The notes: generated from the letters alone by a model not told the origin. A DNA stretch of 64,000 nt from Herbaspirillum sp. SJZ107 (GCF_006715485.1 NZ_VFNH01000003.1:1-64000); one strand, 5' to 3'. Counted from the stretch's first letter, positions 41,601 to 50,037 are shown. Numbers and translations: made by a program.

Positions 41601-44209
41601 GGGTCGGCCGGGATATCGATGCCGGCCTCGCGCAACGCGCCGAGGGCGATCCGGCTGGCCTCGCGATAGCGTCCGCGCCGCACTTCGAGGTCGACCGCCA
41701 GGCTGTGCAGCTGGCCACGCGCCCGGTACCCGGCGGGTCCCGCCAGCAGGCGCTCGACCAGCGCGGCGCAGTCTTCCAGGCGCCCCGTCAGGAACAGGCA
41801 CTGGGCAAGCTCGTACTCGAATTCGAAGGCCAGCGCCGCCCCGGCGCTCGCGTCCGGCGCCCGGGCCAGCAATTGCAGGGCCTGGCCGAGATAGTTGACC
41901 GCCGCCGTGTAGGCGCAGCTGCGGCGCGCGTGCTGGCCGGCGCGCGCGGCCAGCTGTGCGCAAGCCAGCGCCTCCCCTGGCTCGACCAGCGCCTGCGCAT
42001 GGGCCAGGTGGCCGGCGGCGCGAAACAGCGTGTCGTCATGCCCGTCCAGCGCCGCCTGTCCGGCCAGCAGGCGCCCCAGCAGGTAGTGCAGCCGGGGTCG
42101 CGCCGCCGCGTCGAGCAGCTGGTAGGCCGCTTCCTGCAGGCGGTCGTGGGTAAAGGCGTAGGCGTCGCCGTCGCGCACCAGCACTTCCGCCGCCAGCGCC
42201 GGCGCCAGGCTTGCCGCCAGCTGCACCGCGTCCACCTCGAAGACGCGCACCAGCAGGCTGCTGCTGGCCGGCTGGCCAAGGATGGCGATCGTGCCCAGCA
42301 CCGGATTGAGCGTGACCGGCAGGCGCGCCAGCCGCTGCAGCGCCAGGCCGGCCATGTTGTCGGTAAAGCCGCGCGCGGCGATCTGGTCCAGGTCGAAGCG
42401 CCAGGCGCCGGCGGCGTGCCTGACCTGTCCGTCGTCGGCGATCGCCTGCACGAACTGGCGCACGAAATAAGGATGGCCGGCGGTCTTGTGGCGTACCAGC
42501 GCAGCCAGGGCGGCGATGCCGGGCTGGGCGCCGAAGATGTCGGTCAGCAGGCGTTCGAGCACCGGCAGCGGCAAGCCGTCCAGCGCGACCTCATGGAAAA
42601 ATGCGGCGCGTCCGGCCAGGCGTGTGCCGAGCGCGGCGTGCCTGCCCGGGGCACCGCCCATGTGCGAACGCACGGCGAGCAGCAGCATCACCGGCAGATC
42701 GGCCGCCAGGCCCACGACCTGTTCGAGCAGGAGCACCGCCGCCGGATCGAGCCATTGGACGTTGTCGACCACCAGCACCAGCGGCCGCTCGGGCGTGGCG
42801 AATGCGCGCAGCAGCCTCAGCACGGTGTCGGCCACGCGCGCGCCGCCTTCGATAGCGGCGGCCGGCGATCCGGCGGCCGGCGAACCGGCGGCCGGCGACC
42901 CGGCCACCGGCAGCGCCCCGTCCAGCAGCAGCGCCAGCTCGGGCACCAGGACCAGCGCCGGCGCCGGGTCGCGCAGCGCGGCGGCGACCCGCGCGCGCCA
43001 ATGGGCGACCGCGGACTCGCTGTGCGCGAGGATGCCGGTCACCAGCCGGCGCAGGCCGTCGGCCAGCGCGGCGTAAGGCGCTTCGCCGCCATACTGGTCG
43101 GCACGGGCCCGGATCACGACGGCGCGGCGCAGGCGCGGATCGTCCAGGAAGGCGCCCAGCAGCGCGGTCTTGCCGCTGCCCGAGGGCCCGTGCACGACCG
43201 AGACGCCGAGCGTACCTTCGGTGCGCACCCGCGCGTAGGCCGCCGTGAGGTCGGCCAGGGCGCCGTCGCGGCCGTACAGGCGGGCCGGGAACGCCAGCAC
43301 GGCGCCCTGCTCGTCGGCGCCAAGCGTGAAGACCGGAATTTCACGGTGCGCGGCCCAGGCGCGCTGGCAGCGCGCCAGGTCGGCCGCCAGCGCTTGCGCG
43401 CCCTGGTAGCGCTCCTCGGGCGCTTTCGCCAGCAGCCGTGCCAGGATGCGGCACAGCATGGGCGGCAGCTCGGGGCGCACCTGCGATGCCGATGCCGGCT
43501 CGGAAGCGAGGTGGGCGTGGACCCAGCCGGCGGCGGACGCCGGCTCGGCGATCCTGAACGGCATCTTGCCGGTGGCGCACTGGAACAGGATCACGCCCAG
43601 CGAATACAGGTCGCTGCGGGCGTCGACCGGCAAGCCGGTACGGCCGCTGTGCTCCGGCGACATGGTCTGCGGCGGCATGACCGGCAAGACGGACGGCGCC
43701 GTGGGCGGCGTCCGCCGCGCGGTCGCCTCGATCGGTGCGGCCTGGCCGAATCCGGCCAGCCGGCAATTGCCCTCCCGGTCGAACAGGTAACTCGACGGCG
43801 CCAGGGCGCGGTGATTGACGCCGGCCGCGTGCGCCGCCGCCAGGGTCCGCGCCATTGCCACCGCGTACCCGAAAAACCGGTCCAGTTCGAATCCGGCGCC
43901 GGGGGGCGGCGCCAGCGGTACGGCGCCGTCGTCGGGGTAGACCAGCACCATGGCGCCGCCGTGCCAGGCCGAGGCGGCGGGTACGCGCGCCCAGGCCGGG
44001 TCGAGGCGCTCGCGCAGGGACAGTTCGTTGTCCAGCCAGCCGGTTGCGGTGCGCACCGCCGCCTCCGACACCGCGCCGACGATCAGGATGGTGCCGGAAT
44101 CGCCGCTACGGCTACCGCGCCAGGTGGCCAGCACCGCGTCGCGCCGCACCAGCTCGAAACGGTAGCCGTCGAGCGCGTCATGCGAGCGGTCGCCGCCCGG
44201 CCCCGTCAT
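38666..44209 (-). CDS. giant hybrid: pseudokinase-AAA ATPase-GAF-PAS-histidine kinase
   Basis: 1847 residues, soluble. A Ser/Thr-kinase-like domain (about 10-285) where the HRD loop reads H133-R-A-L-A-P and DFG reads G153-F-G, so it lacks the catalytic Asp and is probably a pseudokinase. AAA/STAND-type ATPase: Walker A GPSGSGKT (341-348), Walker B VLVVDNVQWLD (478-488). Then a long helical-repeat region (about 700-1300), GAF (about 1330-1490), PAS (about 1500-1620) and an HK with H1636 in AHEVNQPL plus an HATPase domain. The family is called 'trifunctional kinase/ATP-binding/sensor kinase'. Start ATG 44209 overlaps the receiver gene by ATGA. A 15-bp tandem repeat lies in its ATPase domain. 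Confidence 0.9.
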   Translation of the reverse strand: MTGPGGDRSHDALDGYRFELVRRDAVLATWRGSRSGDSGTILIVGAVSEAAVRTATGWLDNELSLRERLDPAWARVPAASAWHGGAMVLVYPDDGAVPLAPPPGAGFELDRFFGYAVAMARTLAAAHAAGVNHRALAPSSYLFDREGNCRLAGFGQAAPIEATARRTPPTAPSVLPVMPPQTMSPEHSGRTGLPVDARSDLYSLGVILFQCATGKMPFRIAEPASAAGWVHAHLASEPASASQVRPELPPMLCRILARLLAKAPEERYQGAQALAADLARCQRAWAAHREIPVFTLGADEQGAVLAFPARLYGRDGALADLTAAYARVRTEGTLGVSVVHGPSGSGKTALLGAFLDDPRLRRAVVIRARADQYGGEAPYAALADGLRRLVTGILAHSESAVAHWRARVAAALRDPAPALVLVPELALLLDGALPVAGSPAAGSPAAGSPAAAIEGGARVADTVLRLLRAFATPERPLVLVVDNVQWLDPAAVLLLEQVVGLAADLPVMLLLAVRSHMGGAPGRHAALGTRLAGRAAFFHEVALDGLPLPVLERLLTDIFGAQPGIAALAALVRHKTAGHPYFVRQFVQAIADDGQVRHAAGAWRFDLDQIAARGFTDNMAGLALQRLARLPVTLNPVLGTIAILGQPASSSLLVRVFEVDAVQLAASLAPALAAEVLVRDGDAYAFTHDRLQEAAYQLLDAAARPRLHYLLGRLLAGQAALDGHDDTLFRAAGHLAHAQALVEPGEALACAQLAARAGQHARRSCAYTAAVNYLGQALQLLARAPDASAGAALAFEFEYELAQCLFLTGRLEDCAALVERLLAGPAGYRARGQLHSLAVDLEVRRGRYREASRIALGALREAGIDIPADPGKEEGDRAYAAVRAGLGTDPQACLQALPPLADADIAVAFQLLTSAMVAAALTAPRLLFMQMCATLQLTLRHGMTADSVAVLAWFGVRVCEHYQAYEDGFAYGQAARKLVKQHGYASHEAQVLLALDQLSVWTQPLEFSLECAQDGFAAGRAQGDFTTACFAACHRTCLLLARGDHLDTVREAVEQAHAFVVHAGFADVETVLRTQLYYVDHLRTVAEEGGAPDLERDMPGAANAMAPLRFWRWIYLAIARYLEGDLERTLACLDEAALLAWSAPAYIHLLDLHLFSVLALCGQDAGETAARRVRAAGHLAQIRTWADSNPVTFADKLALAEGALREFDGDDAGAQDCYERAAEHARTYGVEHIAGIAHERAAALAARRRQPTAAGAHAQAASRAYRRWGALGKVALLEAAFPPLAAQGDGAVLALHANTAAIRDIDSVIRSARALSEEIHAVPLVQTLMKIALQTANAQRGILIRRENDGMLVQASARLTADGIEVDMGLVAPTAQDLPLTMVNTVMRTRQPLSVSDSLRPAPYARDPYLAAYPRCAAIAIPMMKRAQLVGMLYLENRLSSYGFTGEHTQVLSLLAAQAAVSLETAQLYAELLEENRERRRVEKALRESRAMLLLGERINRSGSWIWDVERGTLDCSAECCRIFGLDPAPDRIALGTLMARIHPEDRDNVARVINDAAGARRPMRFEHRVAAGDGRVRYLSVVGQPADDIDGVFVGTVSDITRHRIDEEALRTAQAELAHGARVATVGQLTAAVAHEVNQPLMSISANAGAALRWLQRAPPDLDRVDGLLQEIGGQSQRAGKIIQTLQELGHRSPQFGAVDLHVLLRETLALARADLQRHAVALELELEALASRIDGDAVQLRQVLVNLVNNAMEAMTPVLARRRVLRIVSRGGNGRIGMRFEDNGVGVEASVVDTMFEPFVSTKPDGIGMGLAVCRSIIEAHGGTIRAEAGQPCGCSVIFELPEGR
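42858..42902. repeat. 15-bp tandem repeat inside the giant kinase gene
   Basis: Three head-to-tail copies of a 15-bp unit, GCGGCCGGCGANCCG, differing only in the N position, followed by a decayed fourth. In the reading frame each unit adds five residues of the type A-A-G-S-P, so copy number can change without a frameshift. Confidence 0.8.
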
Positions 44210-44622
44210 TGGGACGCCGTGCGCCGCTGCAGCGCATCCTCGATCAGTTCGAGCAGGCGGTCCGGGTCGACCGGTTTGCGCAGCAGCTCGAGCGCGCCGG
44301 CGTCGAGGGCGCGCTGCTCCATCGCGCGGTCGCTGTGCCCGCTGATCAGCAGTGCGGGAATCGCGCGCGCTTCGGCCGTGGTGCGTTCGCGAAAGCGTTC
44401 CAGCAGCGTGAAGCCGCTCATGCCGCGCAGCTTGACGTCGAACACGGCCACGTCGATCCGCGCCAGTTCCCCCGCAGCCAGCAAGGCTTCGCCGGATTCG
44501 AAGGCCAGCACGTCGTAGCCCCCGGCCTCGAGCAGGTTGCACAGGGCGTGGCGCACCGCGGCGTCGTCGTCGACCACGCAGATACGTGCGCAGGCGGCGT
44601 GGTCATCTTGTGGCCGGGTCAT
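44206..44622 (-). CDS. single-domain response regulator (receiver only)
   Basis: 138 residues: acidic D18-D19-D20, phosphoacceptor D62 in VAVFDVKLRG, the switch Ser in ISGHSD, and lysine in LLRKPVDP. No output domain, so it relays phosphate or acts by protein contact. It overlaps the giant kinase by four bases (ATGA) and is therefore its likely partner. ATG 44622 gives the receiver start; upstream in-frame sequence is the antisense of the next gene. Confidence 0.88.
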   Translation of the reverse strand: MTRPQDDHAACARICVVDDDAAVRHALCNLLEAGGYDVLAFESGEALLAAGELARIDVAVFDVKLRGMSGFTLLERFRERTTAEARAIPALLISGHSDRAMEQRALDAGALELLRKPVDPDRLLELIEDALQRRTASQ

Positions 44623-44648
44623 CGGGCTGCCTGTTCGAGCGCAGGGCC

Positions 44649-44936
44649 TCAGGCGCCGCGCTCGGGTGGCGCCTTGCCGGGAACGGGATCGGCGGGCGCC
44701 GCGGCCTTCGGCGGCACGCCGGTGATCTGGGCCACGCATTCGCTGCGCAGCCAGGCCGCCGTGACGGGCTCGCGGCCCAGCAGCTTCTTTGCGACCGGCA
44801 GCGCCTGCTCGCCGATCAGCATCCCGAGCAGGCCGACCAGCGCGATGGCCGGCGGCGCCGGCGAACGCACCTGCAACAAGGCGTAGATCAGGCCGACCAG
44901 CACCCCGGCGGCCAGCGACACGATGTAGATCTTCAT
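44649..44936 (-). CDS. XapX domain-containing membrane protein
   Basis: 95 residues. Two hydrophobic helices (IYIVSLAAGVLVGLIYALLQV and PAIALVGLLGMLIGEQALPV) separated by the short R-S-P-A-P turn form the XapX/DUF1427 domain, with a Pro/Ala-rich tail. Small inner-membrane protein of unknown function, often beside isochorismatase and amidohydrolase genes, as here. Start ATG 44936; TCTCCTGAAAAGGGAGC upstream region contains the SD. Confidence 0.85.
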   Translation of the reverse strand: MKIYIVSLAAGVLVGLIYALLQVRSPAPPAIALVGLLGMLIGEQALPVAKKLLGREPVTAAWLRSECVAQITGVPPKAAAPADPVPGKAPPERGA

Positions 44937-45016
44937 GGCATCTCCTGAAAAGGGAGCAAGGCGGGCGCACCCGGCGCCGGCCCTGCCCCGCTTCGTGCTG
45001 TGCTGGGTAGCGCTGC

Positions 45017-45703
45017 TCAGCGGGCCGGTACCGGCGCCAGTACTTCGTGCTCGCCGCTGGCGCGCTGTGGCGCCTTGTGCACCATCGTGTAGGCGTAGTC
45101 GATGCCCATGCCATAGGCGCCGGAGTGCTCCTTGGCGACCGCCACCACGCCATCGTAGGTTTCCTTGCGGGCCCAGTCGCGCTGCCATTCGAGCAGCACC
45201 TGCTGCCAGGTGACCGGGACCACGCCGGCCTGGATCATGCGCTGCATGGCGAAGTCGTGCGCTTCCTTGGTGGTGCCGCCCGAGGCGTCGGCCACCATGT
45301 AGATCTCGTAGTCGCCCTCCAGCATCGCGCACAGGGCGAAGGTGGTGTTGCACACCTCGGTCCACAGGCCGGCCACGACCACCTTCTTGCGGCCGTTGGC
45401 GGCCAGGGCGTCGCGTACCTTCTGGTCGTCCCACGAATTCATCGAGGTGCGCTCGAGGATTTGCTTGCCCGGGAATACGTCGAGCAGCTCCGGATAGGTC
45501 GGGCCCGAAAATCCCTGCGTCTCGACGGTGGTGATGGTGGTCGGAATGTCGAAGACCTTCGCGGCCTTGGCCAGGCCGACCACGTTGTTCTTGAGGGTCT
45601 GGCGGTCGATCGACTGGACGCCGAAGGCCATCTGCGGCTGCTGGTCGATGAAGATCAGCTGGCTGTTGGCGGGTGTCAGCACTTCAAGTTTTGGATTGCT
45701 CAT
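45017..45703 (-). CDS. isochorismatase-family hydrolase (YcaC-like)
   Basis: 228 residues of the cysteine-hydrolase fold: D20 in LIFIDQQPQMAFG and C118 in AGLWTEVCNT give the catalytic Asp and Cys; R85 in LERTSMNSW takes the position where a lysine is common. It may act on an amide or similar bond of a xenobiotic or metabolite. ATG 45703 is preferred (GGGGA six bases before); ATG 45715 adds four residues. The C-terminal 30 residues extend beyond a minimal YcaC core. Confidence 0.87.
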   Translation of the reverse strand: MSNPKLEVLTPANSQLIFIDQQPQMAFGVQSIDRQTLKNNVVGLAKAAKVFDIPTTITTVETQGFSGPTYPELLDVFPGKQILERTSMNSWDDQKVRDALAANGRKKVVVAGLWTEVCNTTFALCAMLEGDYEIYMVADASGGTTKEAHDFAMQRMIQAGVVPVTWQQVLLEWQRDWARKETYDGVVAVAKEHSGAYGMGIDYAYTMVHKAPQRASGEHEVLAPVPAR

Positions 45704-45785
45704 GGTTTTCCCCATTTGGATAGCGATATGGCGGCGCGATGCCGTTGGAATCCTAGCCCCCGGCCCCCTGTGGCAATAGTATCCA

Positions 45786-45797
45786 CAGGTATACCTG
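45786..45797. promoter_or_regulatory. 12-bp palindrome upstream of the isochorismatase gene
   Basis: CAGGTATACCTG is a perfect 12-bp palindrome, about 85 bases upstream of the hydrolase start, in the 97-base gap between that gene and the DUF1275 gene. It could be an operator for an NarL-type regulator, since GTATA-containing sites also occur before the neighbouring regulator gene. Low certainty. Confidence 0.35.
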
Positions 45798-45800
45798 GTG

Positions 45801-46505
45801 CTAGGACGCGTTGGCCCGCTTCTGCCCCGCCGGCACCGGCGCCTCGAGCGCCAGCAGGCCGAGCAGAATCAGGACCGGGACCACCAGCGCGGCGAAGCCG
45901 AACCGGTGAAAAGCGAATGCGGCGGCGATGCAGCCCGCCGCGAAGGCCGCGAGCGGCCAGGCGAACTTGGCGAGCCTGGCGCCAAGGCCGGGATCGTCGG
46001 CGCCGCGCAGGCAGTCGACGGCGTCGATCACGATCTGCGTGACGTTGCCGGTCATCATGGAGGTCGGCGCCAGGTGGCCCAGCAGCAACCGGCTGGCGGC
46101 GCTGTGCGCGCCCATGGCGGCTGCGCCCAGCAGGCCGGCCGCCATTGCCAGCGGCCCGGCTTCGGCGCCGACCGGCGCGGCCGCCAGCCCGCAGCCCATG
46201 AAGCCCAGCAGCAGCACCAGTTGCAGCAGCAGGGCCGGCCGCAGGGCGGCGGCGCCGCGCCTTTCGACCACCACGACCAGCAGGCGCGCCGCGGCCACCC
46301 CGGCGATGAAGGCCGGGAAGGCCAGGAATTTCAGCAGGACCGAGGCGCGGCCCGGGTCGGCGAGCGCGGCGCCGATCAGGATGAAGTTGCCGGTCACATG
46401 GGCCGTGAACAGGCCGAACAGCGCCAGGAATCCGAGCGTATCGACATAGCCTGCGAAAAAGCCCAGCGCGGTGCCCTGCAGCCGTCCATGGTATGCATCG
46501 TTCAT
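45801..46505 (-). CDS. DUF1275 (YoaK-like) membrane protein
   Basis: 234 residues with about six hydrophobic helices and the family hallmarks ALGFFAGYVDTLGFLALFGLFTAHVTGNF and PTSMMTGNVTQIVID. Inner-membrane protein of unknown function. GGAGGAC five bases before ATG 46505 fixes the start. Divergent from the NarL-type regulator 156 bases away. Confidence 0.9.
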   Translation of the reverse strand: MNDAYHGRLQGTALGFFAGYVDTLGFLALFGLFTAHVTGNFILIGAALADPGRASVLLKFLAFPAFIAGVAAARLLVVVVERRGAAALRPALLLQLVLLLGFMGCGLAAAPVGAEAGPLAMAAGLLGAAAMGAHSAASRLLLGHLAPTSMMTGNVTQIVIDAVDCLRGADDPGLGARLAKFAWPLAAFAAGCIAAAFAFHRFGFAALVVPVLILLGLLALEAPVPAGQKRANAS

Positions 46506-46661
46506 GCCTGTCCTCCGTATGTGAAAGCCCGGCCATGCTAGTGCCGGGCCGCGCCGCGCGCCCATCCCATTTGGCCAGTTGCCCCCTTCCGCAGGCATAT
46601 CCCTTCGTATAGCTAGACCGGGATCGGGACCCGCGCCGACAATCTCCGCCGGAGGACAGCC

Positions 46662-47288
46662 ATGGACAAGCCCACAATCTCGCTGGTCATCGCCGATGAC
46701 CACCCCCTCATCCTTGCCGGCATCGCGACCCTGATCGAATCCGAGCCGGGCTTCGAGCTGCTTGGCCAGGCGGTCAATGCGGCCCAGGCGGTCGAGCTCT
46801 ACGAGCGCCTGCGCCCGGACGTGCTGCTGATCGACCTGAACATGCCGGGCGGCGGACTGGAAGCCATCGCCCAGGTCAGGAAGCGTCATGCCGAGGCCAA
46901 AGTCGTGATCCTGACCACCTACGAAGGCGACGAGAACGTCCATCGTGCGCTGCATGCCGGCGCCTCGGCCTATTTGCTCAAGCAGGCCGGCTTCGAAGAG
47001 ATCGTGCATTGCGTACGGCAAGTGGCGAGCCATCGCCGCTACCTGCCGCCGCAGCTGGCCGAAAAGCTGGCGCAGCGCATCCATGCCAGCGAACTGTCGC
47101 GCCGCGAGCTCGACATCCTGGCCCACCTGAGTGCAGGAAAAAGCAACAAGGTCATCGCGCGCGACGCCGGCATCGGCGTCGGCACCGTCAAATACCACGT
47201 CAACAACATCCTGTCGAAGCTGAACGTCTCGTGCCGGACCGAGGCGGCCTGCGTGGCCCAGCAGCGCGGGCTGCTGCACCCCTTCTAA
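46662..47288 (+). CDS. NarL/FixJ-type response regulator (orphan)
   Basis: 208 residues. Receiver (D12-D13, phosphoacceptor D58 in VLLIDLNMPG, Thr in ILTTYEG, K in YLLKQAG) then a LuxR helix-turn-helix (LSRRELDILAHLSAGKSNKVIARDAGIGVGTVKYHV). GGAGGA precedes ATG 46662. No histidine kinase lies beside it; it sits 25 bases before the amidohydrolase and presumably controls that gene or the divergent DUF1275 gene. Confidence 0.9.
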   Translation: MDKPTISLVIADDHPLILAGIATLIESEPGFELLGQAVNAAQAVELYERLRPDVLLIDLNMPGGGLEAIAQVRKRHAEAKVVILTTYEGDENVHRALHAGASAYLLKQAGFEEIVHCVRQVASHRRYLPPQLAEKLAQRIHASELSRRELDILAHLSAGKSNKVIARDAGIGVGTVKYHVNNILSKLNVSCRTEAACVAQQRGLLHPF

Positions 47289-47313
47289 CCATCATTCACA
47301 CAGAGACGTCTCC

Positions 47314-49167
47314 ATGAACGCATCCACGCTCATCCTGTTCAACGGCTGCTTCCACACGGTCGACCGGCAGAACCCCCAGGCCAGCGCCGTCGCCATCCGT
47401 GACGGCAGATTCCTCGCCGTCGGCGACACCGACGAGGTCATGCGCCACCGCACGCCCGACAGCCAGGTGATCGACCTGAACGGCCGTACCGTGATCCCCG
47501 GCCTCAACGATTCGCACCTGCACCTGATCCGCGGCGGCCTGAACTACAACCTCGAGCTGCGCTGGGAAGGGGTGCCCTCCCTTGGCGATGCACTGCGCAT
47601 GCTGAAGGAGCAGGCGCAGCGCACCCCGCATCCGCAATGGGTGCGCGTGGTGGGCGGCTGGAACGAATTCCAGTTCGCCGAACGGCGCATGCCGACCATC
47701 GAGGAAATCAATGCGGCGGCGCCGGACACCCCGGTGTTCGTGCTGCACCTGTACGACCGCGCCCTGCTCAACCGCGCCGCCCTGCGCGCCGTCGGCTACG
47801 ACCGCGACACCCCGGCGCCGCCGGGCGGCGAGATCGTGCGCGACAGCGCCGGCAACCCGACCGGGATGCTGATCGCGCGTCCCAACGCGATGATCCTGTA
47901 CGCCACCCTGGCCAAGGGTCCCACGCTGCCGCAGGACCTGCAGGTGAATTCGACCCGCCAGTTCATGCGCGAACTGAACCGCCTGGGCGTGACCAGCGCG
48001 ATCGATGCCGGTGGCGGCTTCCAGAATTACCCGGAAGACTACGCGGTGATCGAGGAACTGGCGCGCGAAGAGCAGCTCACCATCCGCATCGCCTACAACC
48101 TGTTCACCCAGAACAAGGGCAAGGAGCTGGGCGATTTCGAACGCTGGACCGGCATGGTCAAGCCCGGCGACGGCAGCGACTTCTACCGCCACAACGGCGC
48201 CGGCGAGATGCTGGTATTTTCGGCCGCCGATTTCGAGGACTTCCTGGAGCCGCGCCCCGAACTGGCCGCCGGCATGGAAGACGAGCTGGAAAAGGTGGTG
48301 CGCCACCTGGTCGAGAACCGCTGGCCGTTCCGCCTGCACGCCACCTACGACGAATCCATTTCGCGCATGCTCGACGTGTTCGAGAAGGTCGACCGCGAGA
48401 TCCCTTTCGCCGGCCTGTCCTGGTTCTTCGATCATGCCGAGACCATCAGCCCGCGCAACATCGAGCGCGTGAAGGCCCTGGGTGGCGGCATCGCGATCCA
48501 GCACCGCATGGCCTTCCAGGGCGAATTCTTCGTCGAGCGCTATGGCGCCGAGGCGGCCAAGGCCACGCCGCCGGTGGCGCGCATGCTGGAAATGGGCGTG
48601 CCGGTCGGCGCCGGCACCGATGCCACCCGGGTCGCCAGCTACAACCCCTGGACCGCGCTGTACTGGCTGGTGTCGGGCCGCACCGTCGGCGGCCTGCGCC
48701 TGTACGACGCCGCGCAGCGCCTGCCGCGCGCCACCGCGCTCGAACTCTGGACCAGCGGCAGCGCCTGGTTCTCGAGCGAGAGCGGCAAGAAGGGCCGCAT
48801 CCGCGAAGGCATGCTGGCCGACCTCGCGGTGCTGTCCGCCGACTTCTTCCGCATCGACGAAGAGGCGATCAAGGGCATCGAATCGGTGCTGACCGTCGTC
48901 GGCGGCAAGATCGTCCACGGCCAGGCCGAGTTCTCCACCCTGGGTCCGCCGCCGCTGCCGGTGCTGCCCGAATGGTCGCCGGTGCGCGGCTTCGGCGGCC
49001 ACTACCGCAGCGCAGCGCCGCGCCCGCCGGCCAGCCTGGCGCACCAGTGCCAGGGCGCCTGCGGCGTGCACGGACACGCCCACGACCGCGCCCGCAAGTC
49101 GGGCGTGCCGGTGTCCGATTTCTCGAGCTTCTGGGGCGCTTTCGGCTGCAGCTGCTTCGCTTTTTGA
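47314..49167 (+). CDS. YtcJ-like amidohydrolase family 3 protein, copy 1 (cytosolic)
   Basis: 617 residues. Metal-binding H68-L-H70 of IPGLNDSHLH, then the YtcJ pattern LNYNLELRWEGVPSL and the late aspartate region PVGAGTDATRVASYNPW. No signal peptide. Unusual C-terminal tail of about 45 residues, rich in Cys and His (HQCQGACGVHGHAH ... GCSCF), absent from the paralog at 59199. Downstream by 30 bases is the alpha/beta hydrolase on the same strand, giving one transcript. Substrate unknown, perhaps an N-acyl or carbamate bond. Confidence 0.88.
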   Translation: MNASTLILFNGCFHTVDRQNPQASAVAIRDGRFLAVGDTDEVMRHRTPDSQVIDLNGRTVIPGLNDSHLHLIRGGLNYNLELRWEGVPSLGDALRMLKEQAQRTPHPQWVRVVGGWNEFQFAERRMPTIEEINAAAPDTPVFVLHLYDRALLNRAALRAVGYDRDTPAPPGGEIVRDSAGNPTGMLIARPNAMILYATLAKGPTLPQDLQVNSTRQFMRELNRLGVTSAIDAGGGFQNYPEDYAVIEELAREEQLTIRIAYNLFTQNKGKELGDFERWTGMVKPGDGSDFYRHNGAGEMLVFSAADFEDFLEPRPELAAGMEDELEKVVRHLVENRWPFRLHATYDESISRMLDVFEKVDREIPFAGLSWFFDHAETISPRNIERVKALGGGIAIQHRMAFQGEFFVERYGAEAAKATPPVARMLEMGVPVGAGTDATRVASYNPWTALYWLVSGRTVGGLRLYDAAQRLPRATALELWTSGSAWFSSESGKKGRIREGMLADLAVLSADFFRIDEEAIKGIESVLTVVGGKIVHGQAEFSTLGPPPLPVLPEWSPVRGFGGHYRSAAPRPPASLAHQCQGACGVHGHAHDRARKSGVPVSDFSSFWGAFGCSCFAF

Positions 49168-49197
49168 CCCACCCACCGAAACAACGAAAGGAACAGC

Positions 49198-50037
49198 ATG
49201 ACCATCTCGTACAAAGACAATACCGTCACCACCCACGACGGCACCCGCATCCACGTCACCGACTGGGGCCACGGCGTCCCGGTGGTGTTCAGCCACGGCT
49301 GGCCGCTGTCGGGCGACGCCTGGGAAGACCAGATGATGTTCCTGGCCGACCACGGCTACCGCGTGATCGCCCACGATCGCCGCGGCCACGGCCGCTCGGG
49401 CAAGGCCTGGCACGGCAACGACATGAACACCTACGCCGACGACCTGGGCGCCGTGCTGGAAGCGCTGGACATCACCGGCGCCACCCTGGTCGGCCACTCC
49501 ACCGGCGGCGGCGAAGTGGCGCGCTACATCGGGCGCCACGGCACCGGCCGCGTCGCCAAGGCGGTGCTGGTCGGCGCCGTGACCCCGCAGATGGTGGTCT
49601 CGCCCGCCAATCCGGACGGCGTGCCGCTGTCGGTGTTCGACGGCATCCGCGAAGGCGTGCGCCTCGACCGCGCCCAGTACTTCCTCGACCTGGCCGTGCC
49701 CTTCTACGGCTTCAACCGACCGGATGCCAAGACCTCGCAGGGCCTGGTCCAGAACTTCATGAACCTGGGCATGCAGTGCAGCCTGAAAAGCGCCTACGCC
49801 TGCGTCAAGCAGTTCTCCGAAACCGACTTCACCGACGACCTGAAGAAAATGACGATCCCGACCCTGGTCATCCACGGCGACGACGACCAGATCGTGCCGA
49901 TCGCCAGCACCGGCCGCCGCGCGGTCGAGCTGCTGCCGCAGGGCCGCCTGTCGGTGTTCGAAGGCGCCCCGCACGGCCTGCCGTCGACCCACAAGGACAA
50001 GCTCAACGCCGAACTGCTGGCCTTCCTGCGCAGCTAA
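49198..50037 (+). CDS. alpha/beta hydrolase, non-haem haloperoxidase-like, copy 1
   Basis: 279 residues with oxyanion HGWPLSGD, nucleophile S101 in GHSTGGGE, an Asp in IHGDDDQIVP and the His in GAPHGLPSTH: the complete triad. Cofactor-free chloroperoxidases and related esterases share this pattern. No signal peptide, therefore cytosolic. SD AAAGGAACAGC before ATG 49198. Same strand as and just behind the amidohydrolase; the paralog at 58225 is exported. Confidence 0.9.
   Translation: MTISYKDNTVTTHDGTRIHVTDWGHGVPVVFSHGWPLSGDAWEDQMMFLADHGYRVIAHDRRGHGRSGKAWHGNDMNTYADDLGAVLEALDITGATLVGHSTGGGEVARYIGRHGTGRVAKAVLVGAVTPQMVVSPANPDGVPLSVFDGIREGVRLDRAQYFLDLAVPFYGFNRPDAKTSQGLVQNFMNLGMQCSLKSAYACVKQFSETDFTDDLKKMTIPTLVIHGDDDQIVPIASTGRRAVELLPQGRLSVFEGAPHGLPSTHKDKLNAELLAFLRS

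Noticed and set aside
40496..44518. 1340-codon open plus-strand frame opposite the giant kinase
   Set aside because: Antisense shadow of a gene with clear domains; low-complexity Arg/Gln/Val composition.
47296..49992. 898-codon minus-strand frame opposite amidohydrolase 1 and the hydrolase
   Set aside because: Crosses two real genes and an SD; no motif.
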